Below are positions 25,871 to 37,927 of a DNA stretch of 64,000 bases, in pieces; position 1 is the stretch's first letter; each line of letters starts with the position of its first letter. Under the pieces are notes generated by a model. It saw only the letters and a program-made list of their open reading frames with translations, ran no database searches and was not told the origin of the DNA. A program made the position numbers and the translations under genes. The DNA is from Streptomyces tendae (GTDB lineage Bacteria; Actinomycetota; Actinomycetes; Streptomycetales; Streptomycetaceae): NCBI RefSeq assembly GCF_008632955.1, contig NZ_CP043959.1, positions 5,084,001 to 5,148,000 of the forward strand, read 5' to 3'.

Positions 25871-28450
25871 GTGATCCGTCAGGACGCCCTGGAGTCCCTT
25901 CCCGTACGCGAGGCCCTGCCCGGGCTCGCCGGCGCCCTCGACTCGCACGGCACGTCCGTGCTGGTCGCCCCGCCGGGAACGGGCAAGACGACCCTGGTGC
26001 CGCTGGTGCTGGCCGGTCTGTGGGGCGCGGGCCCCGCGCGGCGGGTGCTGGTCGCCGAGCCGCGGCGGATCGCGGCCCGCGCGGCGGCGCGGCGCATGGC
26101 GTGGCTGCTGGGCGAGCGGGTCGGCGGGTCGGTCGGCTTCACGGTGCGCGGGGAGCGGGTCGTAGGCCCGGACACGCGCGTGGAGGTCGTCACCACCGGT
26201 GTGCTGCTCCAGCGGCTGCAGCGCGACCAGGAGCTGGCCGGCGTGGACGTCGTGATGCTCGACGAGTGCCACGAGCGGCATCTGGACGCGGACACGGCGG
26301 CGGCCTTCCTGTGCGACGTGCGCGAGACGCTGCGGCCCGACCTGCGGCTGGTGGCCGCCTCGGCGACGACGGACGCGGAGGGGTGGGCCCGGCTGCTGGG
26401 GAACGCGCCCGTGGTCGAGGCGCGGGGCACCGCGCACCCCGTGGACGTGGTGTGGGCGCCGCCCCCGCGCGCGGTGCGCCCCCCGCACGGCATGCGGGTG
26501 GACCCGGCGCTGCTCACGCATGTGGCGGCGGTGGTGCGCCGGGCGCTGGCCGAGCGGGACGGCGACGTGCTGGTGTTCCTGCCGGGGGTCGGGGAGATCG
26601 CCCGGGTGGCCGGGCTGCTGGGCGGCCTGGCCGGGGTCGACGTCCTCCAGGTGCACGGCAGGGCGCCGGCCGCAGTGCAGGACGCGGTGCTGTCGCCCGG
26701 GGAGCGGCGCCGGGTGGTACTGGCGACGTCGGTCGCCGAGTCGTCGCTGACAGTGCCCGGTGTGCGGGTGGTCGTGGACTCGGGTCTCGCCCGCGAGCCC
26801 CGAGTCGACCACGCGCGCGGGCTGAGCGCCCTGGCGACGGTACGGGCCTCCCGGGCGGCGGGGCGGCAGCGGGCGGGCCGCGCCGGACGTGAGGCCCCGG
26901 GCGCGGTGTACCGCTGCTGGGCGGAGGCCGAGGACGGACGGCTGCCGTCGTTCCCCTCCCCCGAGATCAAGGTGGCCGACCTGACGGCGTTCGCGTTGCA
27001 GGCGGCCTGCTGGGGCGATCCGGACGCCTCGGGGCTGGCGCTGCTGGACACCCCGCCGGGCGGTGCGATGGCGGCGGCCCGGGACGTCCTGGCGGCGATC
27101 GGCGCCGTACGCCCGGACGGGCGCCCCACGGAGCGCGGCACCCGTCTGACCCGCCTCGGCCTGCATCCGCGTCTGGGGCGGGCCCTGACGGACGCCGCAC
27201 CCCGGGTGGGTCCCGGCCTCGCGGCCGAGGTCGTCGCCCTGCTCTCCGAGGAGCCCCCGCGCGACTACGGCGACGACCTCGCCGTCGCGCTGCGCGCCGC
27301 GCGCCGCGGCGGTGACGGGTACGCGGCCCGCTGGCGCACGGAGGTGCGCCGGCTGCGCCGGGCGGCGTCCGAGGCGGGCGGGACCGTGCTCGGCGGCGGG
27401 ACAGCAACCGCGTCCGCGGGTGCGGGAGCCGGTGCGGGCGGTGGAAGCGGTGCGGTGCCGGGCGCCGGGACCGGGGCGGACGAGCGTGCGGCCGGTGTCG
27501 TCGTGGCGCTCGCGTTCCCCGAACGGGTGGCGCGGGCGGAGGGCGGGTCGTACCTGATGGCGGGCGGGACCCGGGCCGAGGTGGGGGCGGCGTCCGCGTT
27601 GCGCGGGACCGAGTGGATCGCCGTCGCCGTGGCCGACCGTCCCGTGGGGCGCGGGCACGCGCGCGTCCTGCTGGGGGCCGCCGTCGACGAGGGCGTGGCC
27701 CGCTGGGCGGCGGGGGCGCTCGCGGAGCGGCGCGAGGAGGTGCGCTGGGCCGACGGGGACGTGGTGGCGCGGCGCGTCGAACGGCTCGGGGCGGTGGAGC
27801 TGACCGCGCGGCCGCTCACGGACGCCGACCCGTCGCTGGTGCGCGCCGCGCTGTTGGACGGGCTGCGGCGGGAGGGCTTCGGGTTGCTGCGGTGGCCGGC
27901 CGGGGCGGACGTCCTGCGGCAGCGGCTGGCGTTCCTGCACGCGCGACGGGGCGCGCCCTGGCCCGACGTGTCCGACGAGGCGCTCCACGCGCGCGTGGAC
28001 GAGTGGCTGGAACCGGAGCTGAGCCGGGCGCGGCGCCGGGCGGACCTCGCCCGGATCGACGCCGGGCAGGCGCTGGCGCGGCTGCTGCCGTGGGCCTCCG
28101 GGGACGCCGCCCGCCTCGACGAGCTGGCGCCCGAGCGGATCACGGTGCCCAGCGGGTCGGCGATACGGATCGACTGGTCCGACCCGGAGCGGCCGGTGCT
28201 GGCCGTGAAGCTCCAGGAGATGTTCGGGCTGCAGGAGTCACCCACGGTCGCCGGGGTGCCGCTGCTGGTCCACCTGCTGTCCCCGGCCGGGCGGCCGGCC
28301 GCGGTGACCGCCGACCTCGCGTCCTTCTGGCGGGAGGGCTACCAGCAGGTGCGCGCCGAACTGCGCGGCCGCTACCCCCGGCACCCCTGGCCCGAGGACC
28401 CGGCGTCGGCCCGGCCGACCCGCCACACGAACGCACGGCTGCGCCGGTGA
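25871..28450 (+). CDS. hrpB: ATP-dependent helicase HrpB
   Basis: An 859-residue DExH helicase. Walker A 'APPGTGKTT' is at 33-41, DECH at 131-134 and motif III 'ASATTD' follows. The second RecA lobe has 'DVLVFLPGVGEIARVAGLLG' and 'ATSVAESSLTVPGVRVVVDS', then 'AGRAGREAPG' (motif VI). The C-terminal HrpB domain ends with 'HPWPEDPASARPTRHTN'. A Gly/Ala-rich insert lies around residues 505-540. Family members are RNA helicases of uncertain duty. GTG 25871 comes five bases after the methyltransferase stop, so the two are probably co-transcribed. Confidence 0.94.
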   Translation: MIRQDALESLPVREALPGLAGALDSHGTSVLVAPPGTGKTTLVPLVLAGLWGAGPARRVLVAEPRRIAARAAARRMAWLLGERVGGSVGFTVRGERVVGPDTRVEVVTTGVLLQRLQRDQELAGVDVVMLDECHERHLDADTAAAFLCDVRETLRPDLRLVAASATTDAEGWARLLGNAPVVEARGTAHPVDVVWAPPPRAVRPPHGMRVDPALLTHVAAVVRRALAERDGDVLVFLPGVGEIARVAGLLGGLAGVDVLQVHGRAPAAVQDAVLSPGERRRVVLATSVAESSLTVPGVRVVVDSGLAREPRVDHARGLSALATVRASRAAGRQRAGRAGREAPGAVYRCWAEAEDGRLPSFPSPEIKVADLTAFALQAACWGDPDASGLALLDTPPGGAMAAARDVLAAIGAVRPDGRPTERGTRLTRLGLHPRLGRALTDAAPRVGPGLAAEVVALLSEEPPRDYGDDLAVALRAARRGGDGYAARWRTEVRRLRRAASEAGGTVLGGGTATASAGAGAGAGGGSGAVPGAGTGADERAAGVVVALAFPERVARAEGGSYLMAGGTRAEVGAASALRGTEWIAVAVADRPVGRGHARVLLGAAVDEGVARWAAGALAERREEVRWADGDVVARRVERLGAVELTARPLTDADPSLVRAALLDGLRREGFGLLRWPAGADVLRQRLAFLHARRGAPWPDVSDEALHARVDEWLEPELSRARRRADLARIDAGQALARLLPWASGDAARLDELAPERITVPSGSAIRIDWSDPERPVLAVKLQEMFGLQESPTVAGVPLLVHLLSPAGRPAAVTADLASFWREGYQQVRAELRGRYPRHPWPEDPASARPTRHTNARLRR

Positions 28451-28490
28451 GGGCCCGCACGCGCGCGGGGCGGTGAGGCGGGACGACACC

Positions 28491-28514
28491 GCCCGCTCAC
28501 CACGGTGAGCGGGC
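28491..28514. terminator. hairpin between convergent hrpB and transglycosylase genes
   Basis: Arms GCCCGCTCACC (28491-28501) and GGTGAGCGGGC (28504-28514); in RNA the innermost pair would open to give a 4-base loop. It lies 41 bases after the hrpB stop and 10 bases beyond the opposing stop. Confidence 0.75.
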
Positions 28515-28523
28515 GTCAGGGCG

Positions 28524-30293
28524 TCAGGGCGTCGGGGTTTCCATCGGGCTCGGGTCCGGGTCGGAGGAAGGGTCCGGTTCCGGGGACGGAGTGTCGGCCG
28601 GGGCCACGGTCAGTTCCACCGTGAGGGTCGCGCCGCCCGCCGTGGTGAGGCGGAGCAGGAACGTGCCGGCGGCGTCGTCCGCGTACAGCTTCGGCAGGGT
28701 CAGCCGGCCGTCCGCGTCCGTCCTCAGACCCGTCAGGGTGCGGACCGCCTTGCCGTCGGCGTCCTTGAAGAAGGGACCCTTGTCGTTCTCGGTGGGGTCG
28801 TCGGCCGACGTGACGAGGGTGGCGGCGACGGCGACCTTGCCCGCGGCCTCGCCCCGGTAGGTGGCCCTCACCTCGACCGGCTCGGCGAACTCGCCGCCCG
28901 GCACGCACGTCAGCGCCTTCTCGCCGGTGCGGACGAGCGCGTCGGCGGCCCGCTCGGTGACCGTGGCCTTGTAGGCGACCCCCTTGACGGAGCGCCCCAC
29001 GACGGCGGCCTGGACGGCGAACGCGCCGGTCTTCTCCCCCGCCAGCAGCGCGGGCGCCACGGCGACACCCGACGCGTCGGTGACGACGGTCGCCACGCTC
29101 TCGCCGCCGGCGAAGGTGGTGTCGGTGTCCCCGGCGATCGTGAAGCGGATCCGTACCTTGGCCACCGCCTTGCCCGCGTCGGTCTCCGCGCGGGCGCTGA
29201 TGCGCTCGGCGAAGGTGTGGCCCGCCATGGCGGTCAGGCTCGCCGTGCCGGCGTGCTCCAGGCGGCCGACCGTGTCGGTGGGCGTCGGCGGGGTGGTCGC
29301 CGGCGGCGTGGTGGGCGGCGCGCTCGGGCCGCCGGGGGCGGGCGAGGTGGGGGTGGGCCGGGAACCGGAGGGCTTGCCGGGCCGGGTGCCGGGCCTGGCC
29401 GGCGGGGTGGTGCCCGGGGCCGACGGAGTGATGCCGGGGCGCACGCCGTCGTCGCTGCGGTCCACCGGCAGGCTCCCGCTGCCGTCCGGGATCTCGTGCG
29501 TGCCCTTGCGGTAGAACTCCAGCCACGACAGGACGGTGTTCAGGTAGTCCGTGGAGTTGTTGTAGCTGAGGATCGCCTTCCTCAGGTCCTTCGGCTCGGA
29601 CAGGTCCCAGTCGAAGCGGCACAGGTAGTGACCGGCTGCGAGGGCGGCGTCGTAGACGTTGTTGGGGTCCTTGCGGCCGTCGCCGTTGCCGTCGCGGCCC
29701 GCCCACTCCCAGGTGGAGGGGATGAACTGCATGGGGCCGACGGCCTGGTCGTAGGTGGCGTTGCCGTCGTAGGCGCCGTTGTCGGTGTCCTTGATGAGGG
29801 CGAAGCCGTTGCCGTCGAGCTGGGGGCCGAGGATCGGCGAGACGGTGGTGCCGTCGGCGGTGACCCGGCCGCCCCGGGCCTGGCCGGACTCCACCTTGCC
29901 GATGGCGGCGAGGAGTTGCCAGGGCAGGTTGCAGCCGGGCTTCTTCTCGCGCAGCGCGGCCTCGGCCTTCTTGTAGGCGTCGAGGACGGTCGCGGGTATG
30001 CCGGCCTCCGTGGCGCCCTGGGCACCGGTGCCGGTCTCCGAGCCCACGGAGGGCGACGGGTTGGGGCTGCTGAGCGGAGGGAGGTCCGTGTAGTACGGCG
30101 AGTTGCCGGTGGCGCTGTCGTCGCCGTCGACGGTCGCGTCGGGCACGGACGTGGCGTCGCCGGTGTTCTGTCTGCCCTGGTCGTCGACCGTCACGCCGGG
30201 AGCCTGGGACGCGGACAGGGCCGCCACCGCTGCCGCGGCCACGGCGGTGGTTGCCGCTCCCTTGCGCAGCCTCCTGCCGAATTGCGCCGCCAT
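28524..30293 (-). CDS. secreted lytic transglycosylase with C-terminal Ig-like region
   Basis: A 589-residue exported protein. The signal sequence is at 1-31 (RR at 7-8, then an Ala-rich core). The transglycosylase domain (about 98-265) has catalytic E135 in 'AAIGKVESGQARGG' and the MltB-type 'QAVGPMQFIPSTWEWAGRDG' and 'NVYDAALAAGHYLCRFDWDL' blocks. A Pro/Thr-rich linker (about 280-345) leads to a beta-rich region with two Ig-like repeats and an acidic Pro/Ser tail. It cleaves peptidoglycan glycan strands, probably in growth, sporulation or spore germination. No c-di-AMP riboswitch is visible upstream. Confidence 0.92.
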   Translation of the reverse strand: MAAQFGRRLRKGAATTAVAAAAVAALSASQAPGVTVDDQGRQNTGDATSVPDATVDGDDSATGNSPYYTDLPPLSSPNPSPSVGSETGTGAQGATEAGIPATVLDAYKKAEAALREKKPGCNLPWQLLAAIGKVESGQARGGRVTADGTTVSPILGPQLDGNGFALIKDTDNGAYDGNATYDQAVGPMQFIPSTWEWAGRDGNGDGRKDPNNVYDAALAAGHYLCRFDWDLSEPKDLRKAILSYNNSTDYLNTVLSWLEFYRKGTHEIPDGSGSLPVDRSDDGVRPGITPSAPGTTPPARPGTRPGKPSGSRPTPTSPAPGGPSAPPTTPPATTPPTPTDTVGRLEHAGTASLTAMAGHTFAERISARAETDAGKAVAKVRIRFTIAGDTDTTFAGGESVATVVTDASGVAVAPALLAGEKTGAFAVQAAVVGRSVKGVAYKATVTERAADALVRTGEKALTCVPGGEFAEPVEVRATYRGEAAGKVAVAATLVTSADDPTENDKGPFFKDADGKAVRTLTGLRTDADGRLTLPKLYADDAAGTFLLRLTTAGGATLTVELTVAPADTPSPEPDPSSDPDPSPMETPTP

Positions 30294-30605
30294 AGAGTGA
30301 ACCCCTCCCGTGGGCGCTGTCGGCGCCCGTCACCGTGTGCTGTGCCCGCCCTGTTGTGACGATCCGTGCGCCCCGCCGGTTGCCTTGTTGTGCGCCACCG
30401 GCTCGGCGACCCTCGCGACCCTACGACAACTTGCTTTGCGCGGACACCCGTTGCTGCCCGATATTCACCGGTTGGCCATCTCTTCGACGGCCAGGTCCGC
30501 GGTGTGGCGGCGCGCTCTGCCGAATACTGGGTGCGCCGATCACCGGGGCCGCCGGCCGACGCGCCCGCCGACCGTCCCGGCCAACCCCTGCCGCGAGGAG
30601 TCCCG
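30294..30605. other. 312-bp divergent intergenic region
   Basis: Between the transglycosylase and the DUF4184 gene. A GGGCGC/GCGCCC hairpin at 30312-30328 sits close to the transglycosylase ribosome binding site. No convincing promoter hexamers or known riboswitch are seen. Confidence 0.4.
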
Positions 30606-31469
30606 TTGCCGTTCACACTCAGCCACGCGGCGGCGGTCCTGCCCGCCGTCCGCACCGACGGAGGCGGACGGGGCCCACTGGTCCCGGCCGTGCTGGTCGC
30701 GGGCAGCTTCGCACCCGACATGACCTACTACGCGGCAAGTGCGGTGCCGGGGGCCATGGAGTTCGGTGACGTGACCCACGCGGCCTGGGGCGTGTTCACC
30801 GTCGACGTGGTCATCGCCTGGGTGCTGGTGGGGCTGTGGCTGCTGGTGCGGGAGCCGCTGGTGGCGTTGCTGCCGCGGGCGCGCCAGGGGCGGGTGGCGG
30901 CGCTGACGCGGTGCGGTGCGCCCCGGGCGCGCGTACGGCCCTCCCTGGTGGCGCGCTGGTACGTGTCGGCGGTGCTGGGGGTCGCGACGCACGTGGTCTG
31001 GGACGCGTTCACCCATCACGACCGGTGGGGGACGCGGCTCGTCCCGGTGCTGGGCGAGGAGATCGGGGGGTCGCCGGTGTACTGGTACGCGCAGTACGGG
31101 AGTTCGGCGGTGGCCGCGGTGGTGGTCGCGCTGTTCGTGGCGCGGGCGGTGCGCCGCGCGGTCCCCGCGGCCACGGGGGCCTCGGGGGTGCCGGTGCTGT
31201 CCACGGGCGACCGGTGGAGGGCGCTCGCGCTGATCGGCGGCTGCGCGCTCGTGGCGGCGGCGCTGCGGGCTTCGCGGTGGTGGGCCCACTGGGGCTCCGT
31301 CGCGAAGCCCTACGAGCTGATTCCGACCGTGTGCTTCGGCGCGGGCGCGGGGCTGGTCCTCGCGCTGCCGGTCTACGCCGTGGCCGTCAGGGCGTGGCGT
31401 CCGGCCCCGGCCACGGAGGGCCCTGCGGACGCGGATACGCGGCGGCCGGACCGTACGGCCGCACGCTGA
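30606..31469 (+). CDS. DUF4184 membrane protein
   Basis: A 287-residue integral membrane protein with about six hydrophobic segments. It opens LPFTLSHAAAVLP and carries 'GSFAPDMTYYA', 'FGDVTHAAWGVFTVDVVIAW' and 'ATHVVWDAFTHHDRWG', the histidine/aspartate pattern of DUF4184. The pattern resembles membrane metal-dependent hydrolases, but no reaction is proven. The start is TTG 30606 behind GAGGAG; the longer upstream frame has poor codon use. Confidence 0.87.
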   Translation: MPFTLSHAAAVLPAVRTDGGGRGPLVPAVLVAGSFAPDMTYYAASAVPGAMEFGDVTHAAWGVFTVDVVIAWVLVGLWLLVREPLVALLPRARQGRVAALTRCGAPRARVRPSLVARWYVSAVLGVATHVVWDAFTHHDRWGTRLVPVLGEEIGGSPVYWYAQYGSSAVAAVVVALFVARAVRRAVPAATGASGVPVLSTGDRWRALALIGGCALVAAALRASRWWAHWGSVAKPYELIPTVCFGAGAGLVLALPVYAVAVRAWRPAPATEGPADADTRRPDRTAAR

Positions 31470-31812
31470 GCGTCTCGCTCGCGGCGACGAACACGGTGAC
31501 CGTGCGGACCGGGCGGGGCCGGGGCAGCAGGGTGAGGACGAGGGTGAGGTAGGCGCGGGCCAGCTCGGCCCACAGCCGCCACGGTGGCTGCTCGGTCCCC
31601 CGGCCCGGGGCGGTGGGGGTGCGGCCCGTTCTCCAGCGGCCGTCGGTGAGGCGGCGGCCGAGGTGTGCGGCGGCGTCACGGAGTCCGGTGGTGAGACCGG
31701 TGGGGATGCGGGCGGTACTTGCGGCGGCCGCGAAGACCGGGACCGGCGGAAACGTCTTGGGGGTGGGTCCGTCGGATCCGGCCCGCGGGGGTGCCGCTCT
31801 GCGGTGAAGCAT
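31387..31812 (-). CDS. hypothetical protein, 141 aa
   Basis: A frame from ATG 31812 with a Pro/Arg-rich but plausible sequence, including 'PKTFPPVPVFAAAASTARIP' and a hydrophobic 'LWAELARAYLTLVLTLLPRP' near the end. It overlaps the 3' end of the convergent DUF4184 gene by 83 bases. No domain is recognised and no good ribosome binding site is seen. The gene is uncertain; it is listed because it fills the gap and because part of the sequence looks conserved to me. Confidence 0.35.
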   Translation of the reverse strand: MLHRRAAPPRAGSDGPTPKTFPPVPVFAAAASTARIPTGLTTGLRDAAAHLGRRLTDGRWRTGRTPTAPGRGTEQPPWRLWAELARAYLTLVLTLLPRPRPVRTVTVFVAASETLSVRPYGPAAAYPRPQGPPWPGPDATP

Positions 31813-32263
31813 GCGTATACCCATGCATGGCATGCTGTCCGCCCACCTCGCCGACGGCTCCCCTGCGAGGGCCACGCGGGTGAAACCCCCACGTGCCCGG
31901 CATACGCCCCGCCGCCCGCCAGGACGACGCCCGGCTTGGATGCCGGCTCCCGCCACGGAGCCCTGCTTGCTCGCCACCAGGCCCAAGGCTCACGACGCCC
32001 AACCGGTGTCCGAGACACCCGGTGACCGGTCGGGCTCCGGCGCCCCACCCACCTGCCAGGCGCCCCCGCAGCCGGAGGTTCGGAGCGCCTCCGCCGCATT
32101 CTCACGGCGGCCGGCAGGCGACGGACCACGCGGCCGAGCGGCCCGTACGGACCACCTTGCAGCCGGGGGCCGCCGGGGCCGTCGCCCGCGCACGGCGGGG
32201 CGGGCCGATCGGACGCCCGCCCGATCGGCCCACCTTCCCCGCCGCCGGCCGCGGCGGCTCGCG
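31813..32263. other. 451-bp region without a supported gene
   Basis: Between the hypothetical gene and the end of polA. It holds the polA terminator at its right end and a run of overlapping palindromes at 31810-31834 (GCATGC, GTATAC, CCATGCATGG). No tRNA or known riboswitch pattern is seen. Confidence 0.4.
32202..32231 (-). terminator. polA terminator hairpin
   Basis: A perfect 11-bp inverted repeat, GGGCCGATCGG (32202-32212) and CCGATCGGCCC (32221-32231), with an 8-base loop, 32 bases beyond the polA stop. A second smaller hairpin (32241-32258) lies between. Confidence 0.75.
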
Positions 32264-34990
32264 TCAGTGGGCCGCCGACTCCCAGTCCGGGCCGACACCG
32301 ACCGAGACGCCCAGGGGCACCCTCAGCTCGACGGCGGACGCCATCTCGCGGCGGACCAGTTCCTCGACCTGGGTGCGCTCACCGGGGGCGAGTTCCAGGA
32401 CGATTTCGTCGTGGACCTGGAGGAGCATGCGGGAGCGCAGGTCCGCCTCGCGCAGCGCGCGGTCCACGTTCAGCATGGCGATCTTGACGATGTCCGCCGC
32501 CGTGCCCTGGATCGGCGCGTTCAGCGCCATCCGCTCCGCCGCCTCGCGGCGCTGACGGTTGTCGCTGTTGAGGTCCGGCAGATAGCGGCGGCGGCCGAAC
32601 AGGGTCGCCGTGTACCCCGTCGCCCGCGCCTCGTCCACGACGCGGCGCAGATAGTCCCGTACGCCGCCGAAGCGCTCGAAGTAGGCGTCCATCAGCTGGC
32701 GCGCCTCCGCCGCCTCGATGTTCAGCTGCTGGGAGAGGCCGAACGCGGACAGCCCGTAGGCCAGGCCGTAGGACATCGCCTTGATCTTGCGGCGCATCTC
32801 CGCGTCCACCGCGGACTGCTCGACGGAGAACACCTGGGCCGCGGCCGTGGTGTGCAGGTCCTCGCCGGAGGTGAACGCCTCGGTCAGGCCGGCGTCCTCG
32901 GAGAGGTGCGCCATCACGCGCAGCTCGATCTGGCTGTAGTCGGCGGTGAGCAGGGACTCGAAGCCCTCGCCGACCACGAAGCCGCGGCGGATCGCGCGGC
33001 CCTCGTCCGTGCGGACCGGGATGTTCTGCAGGTTGGGGTCCGTGGAGGACAGCCGGCCCGTCGCGGCGACGGTCTGGTTGAACGTGGTGTGGATCCGGCC
33101 GTCCGCGGCGATCGTCTTGATCAGGCCCTCGACGGTGACCCGCAGCTTGGCCTGCTCACGGTGACGGAGCATGATCACCGGGAGTTCGTTGTCCGTCTGG
33201 GCCGCCAGCCAGGCCAGGGCGTCGGCGTCCGTGGTGTAGCCGGTCTTGGTCTTCTTCGTCTTAGGGAGGGCCAGCTCGCCGAAGAGGACCTCCTGCAGCT
33301 GCTTGGGCGAGCCCAGGTTGAACTCGTGTCCCGCCGCCGCGTGCGCCTCCTTCACCGCCTGCTGCACGGCACCGGCGAACATCTGCTCCATGGCTTCCAG
33401 GTGCGCCCGGTCGGCCGCGATGCCGTGCCGCTCCATGCGGGCGAGCAGGGCCGAGGTGGGCAGCTCCATGTCGCGCAGCAGGTCGGACGCGCCCACGTCC
33501 GCCAGGCGGCCCTCGAAGGTCTCGCCCAGGTCGAGGATCGCGCGCGCCTGCACCATCAGCGACTGCGCCTGCGCGCCGTCGTCCGCGCCGAAGGCCAGCT
33601 GCCCGTCGGGAGCGGCGGCGGGCGCCAGCTCCCGGTGCAGGTACTCCAGGGACAGCGCGTCCAGGTCGAAGGAGCGGCGGCCCGGCTTGACCAGGTAGGC
33701 CGCGAGCGCGGTGTCCATGGTGACGCCCTCGATCACCCAGCCGTGCTCGGCGAAGACCCGCATGGCGCGCTTGGCGTTGTGGAACACCTTGGGCCGGGCG
33801 GCGTCGCCGAGCCAGGCGCGCAGCGCCTGCTCGTCGGCCTCGTCCAGCTCGGACGGGTCGAACCAGGCGGCCGGTCCGTCCGCCGTGGCCAGCGCGATCT
33901 CGGCGACGGAACCGGTGCCGAGCGCCCAGGTGTCGACGGCGGCGACGCCGAGGGGTCCGGTGCCGTGCTCCGTCAGCCAGCCGGCCAGCTCGCCGGTGCC
34001 CAGCACGGTGCCGTCGACCTCCACGCCGTCCGTGACGACGGGGGTGGTGTCGGCCTCCTCGGCGCCCGGGTCGACGGCGAAGAGCCGCTCCCGCAGCGAC
34101 GGGTTCCTGATCTCCAGGGTGTCGAGGATCATCGCCACGGCCTTGCGGTCGTAGGCGGTGCGCTCCAGGTCGGGCACGCCCTTCGGCAGCTCCACCCGGC
34201 GCTCCAGTTCGGTGAGCCGGCGGTTGAGCTTGACGGCCTCCAGGTGGTCGCGGAGGTTCTGCCCGGCCTTGCCCTTGACCTCCTCGACCCGCTCGACCAG
34301 CTCGGCGAAGGAACCGAACTGGTTGATCCACTTCGCGGCGGTCTTCTCGCCGACGCCGGGGATGCCGGGCAGGTTGTCCGACGGGTCGCCGCGCAGCGCG
34401 GCGAAGTCCGGGTACTGCGCGGGCGTGAGTCCGTACTTCTCGAAGACCTTCTCCGGGGTGAAGCGGGTCAGCTCGGAGACGCCCTTGGTCGGGTACAGCA
34501 CCGTCACGTGGTCGGAGACCAGCTGGAAGGAGTCCCGGTCGCCGGTGACGATCAGCACGTCGAAGCCCTCGGCCTCGGCCTGGGTGGCGAGGGTGGCGAT
34601 GACGTCGTCCGCCTCGAAGCCCTCGACGGCGAAGCGCGGCGCGTTCATCGCGTCGAGCAGTTCGCCGATCAGCTCCACCTGGCCCTTGAACTCGTCCGGG
34701 GTCTTGGAGCGGTTCGCCTTGTACTCGGTGAACTCCTGGGACCGCCACGTCTTGCGGGACACGTCGAAGGCGACCGCGAAGTGCGTGGGCGCCTCGTCAC
34801 GCAGGGTGTTGGCGAGCATCGACGCGAAGCCGTAGATCGCGTTCGTCGGCTGGCCCGTCGCGGTGGTGAAGTTCTCCGCGGGCAGCGCGAAGAACGCGCG
34901 GTACGCCAGTGAGTGCCCGTCCATGAGCATCAGGCGCGGGCGGGGCCCGCCGGAGGTCTGGTCGGTCTTCTTCGATGCTGTCTCTGCCAC
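32264..34990 (-). CDS. polA: DNA polymerase I
   Basis: A 908-residue polymerase. The 5' nuclease domain (about 18-300) has 'MLMDGHSLAYRAFFALP', 'FEADDVIATLA' and 'VTGDRDSFQLV'. The middle domain (about 330-510) has 'VAAVDTW' where proofreading enzymes have D-x-E, so the 3'-5' exonuclease looks inactive, as in Taq. The polymerase domain carries motif A 'LLTADYSQIELRVMAHLSED', the O helix 'RRKIKAMSYGLAYGLSAFGL' and motif C 'QVHDEIVLE'. GTG 34990 has AGGA upstream. The enzyme works in Okazaki fragment processing and repair. Confidence 0.96.
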   Translation of the reverse strand: MAETASKKTDQTSGGPRPRLMLMDGHSLAYRAFFALPAENFTTATGQPTNAIYGFASMLANTLRDEAPTHFAVAFDVSRKTWRSQEFTEYKANRSKTPDEFKGQVELIGELLDAMNAPRFAVEGFEADDVIATLATQAEAEGFDVLIVTGDRDSFQLVSDHVTVLYPTKGVSELTRFTPEKVFEKYGLTPAQYPDFAALRGDPSDNLPGIPGVGEKTAAKWINQFGSFAELVERVEEVKGKAGQNLRDHLEAVKLNRRLTELERRVELPKGVPDLERTAYDRKAVAMILDTLEIRNPSLRERLFAVDPGAEEADTTPVVTDGVEVDGTVLGTGELAGWLTEHGTGPLGVAAVDTWALGTGSVAEIALATADGPAAWFDPSELDEADEQALRAWLGDAARPKVFHNAKRAMRVFAEHGWVIEGVTMDTALAAYLVKPGRRSFDLDALSLEYLHRELAPAAAPDGQLAFGADDGAQAQSLMVQARAILDLGETFEGRLADVGASDLLRDMELPTSALLARMERHGIAADRAHLEAMEQMFAGAVQQAVKEAHAAAGHEFNLGSPKQLQEVLFGELALPKTKKTKTGYTTDADALAWLAAQTDNELPVIMLRHREQAKLRVTVEGLIKTIAADGRIHTTFNQTVAATGRLSSTDPNLQNIPVRTDEGRAIRRGFVVGEGFESLLTADYSQIELRVMAHLSEDAGLTEAFTSGEDLHTTAAAQVFSVEQSAVDAEMRRKIKAMSYGLAYGLSAFGLSQQLNIEAAEARQLMDAYFERFGGVRDYLRRVVDEARATGYTATLFGRRRYLPDLNSDNRQRREAAERMALNAPIQGTAADIVKIAMLNVDRALREADLRSRMLLQVHDEIVLELAPGERTQVEELVRREMASAVELRVPLGVSVGVGPDWESAAH

Positions 34991-35081
34991 AGGTCCGATC
35001 CTGCCACGCCCCACTGACACCGGGTGCCGGCGCCGGGGGTCGCGCAGCCCGGCGCTTACGGGATGCCGCCGCGCCCACCCT

Positions 35082-35162
35082 CCCCCACTCTCGGCTCGGC
35101 TCGAGCGGGGGACCCCCATCGCCCTGGGGGCACCTCCCAGGCCCTCAAGGCACTGGGGGAGG
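35082..35162. repeat. inverted repeat of the Streptomyces CTCCCCCA type
   Basis: CTCCCCCACTC near 35083 and CACTGGGGGAG ending about 35160 form an outer inverted repeat. Inside lie GAGCGGGGGACCCCC and CCTGGGGGCACCTCCCAGG. Elements like this occur repeatedly between Streptomyces genes. It could form a large cruciform or end transcription. Confidence 0.65.
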
Positions 35163-35190
35163 CACGACTGCCCGCAGTGGGCAAGACTTG

Positions 35191-35232
<42 letters not shown>

Positions 35233-35578
35233 CACCAGCCGCCCGCCCGGGCCACCGGTGTCGGCGTAGCCGCGTACGGCGGGGAGGGGACGGGGTGGGG
35301 GTGGGCGCCCGCAGCGGCCGGCGCGTCCGCACCCTGACCTCTCCGGGCGGCCTCATCGCGCCGGACCGAGGACGACCGCCCCCACCCCGTCCCCGCACAC
35401 CCACCCACCGCAGGCACGGCGCGCACCCCCACCGGACAGAACCCCGCGCAGCAGACGTCGGACGCTCCCCACCCCTACCCCCACCCCACCCCCACCGGAC
35501 CGCACCGTAGGCCCCGCCCCTCCCCGTGCGAGGATCGGAGAGATCCACCTCACACGTGTGCGTGAACAGGAGTGCGCG

Positions 35579-37863
<2,285 letters not shown>

Positions 37864-37867
<4 letters not shown>

Positions 37868-37879
37868 GCGTTCGCTCAG
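37864..37879. promoter_or_regulatory. TetR-type operator candidate CTGAGCG-TT-CGCTCAG
   Basis: A perfect 7-bp palindrome overlapping the stop codon of the oxidoreductase gene, 48 bases before the thioesterase start. The form TGAGCG-N2-CGCTCA is a common binding site of TetR/AcrR regulators in actinobacteria. No TetR gene lies nearby. Next to it are short GACGTACC repeats (37887-37902). Confidence 0.6.
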
Positions 37880-37927
37880 CACACAGACGTACCGACGTAC
37901 CGACGCACGACGATTGGAGCCGGGCCC

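Noticed and set aside
28516..30333. 605-codon alternative frame over the transglycosylase
   Set aside because: Arg/Gly/Pro-rich shadow; the frame at 28524-30293 has a signal peptide and catalytic motifs.
30294..30470. Possible c-di-AMP (ydaO) riboswitch before the transglycosylase
   Set aside because: Streptomyces cell-wall hydrolase genes often have one, but I could not find the conserved ydaO core blocks here.
31810..32160. Possible structured RNA between the hypothetical gene and polA
   Set aside because: Several palindromes are present but none fits the cobalamin, ZTP or SAM consensus that I tried by eye.
31811..34912. 1033-codon plus-strand frame
   Set aside because: Antisense to polA throughout; composition is Gly/Arg/Val-rich shadow sequence without a domain.
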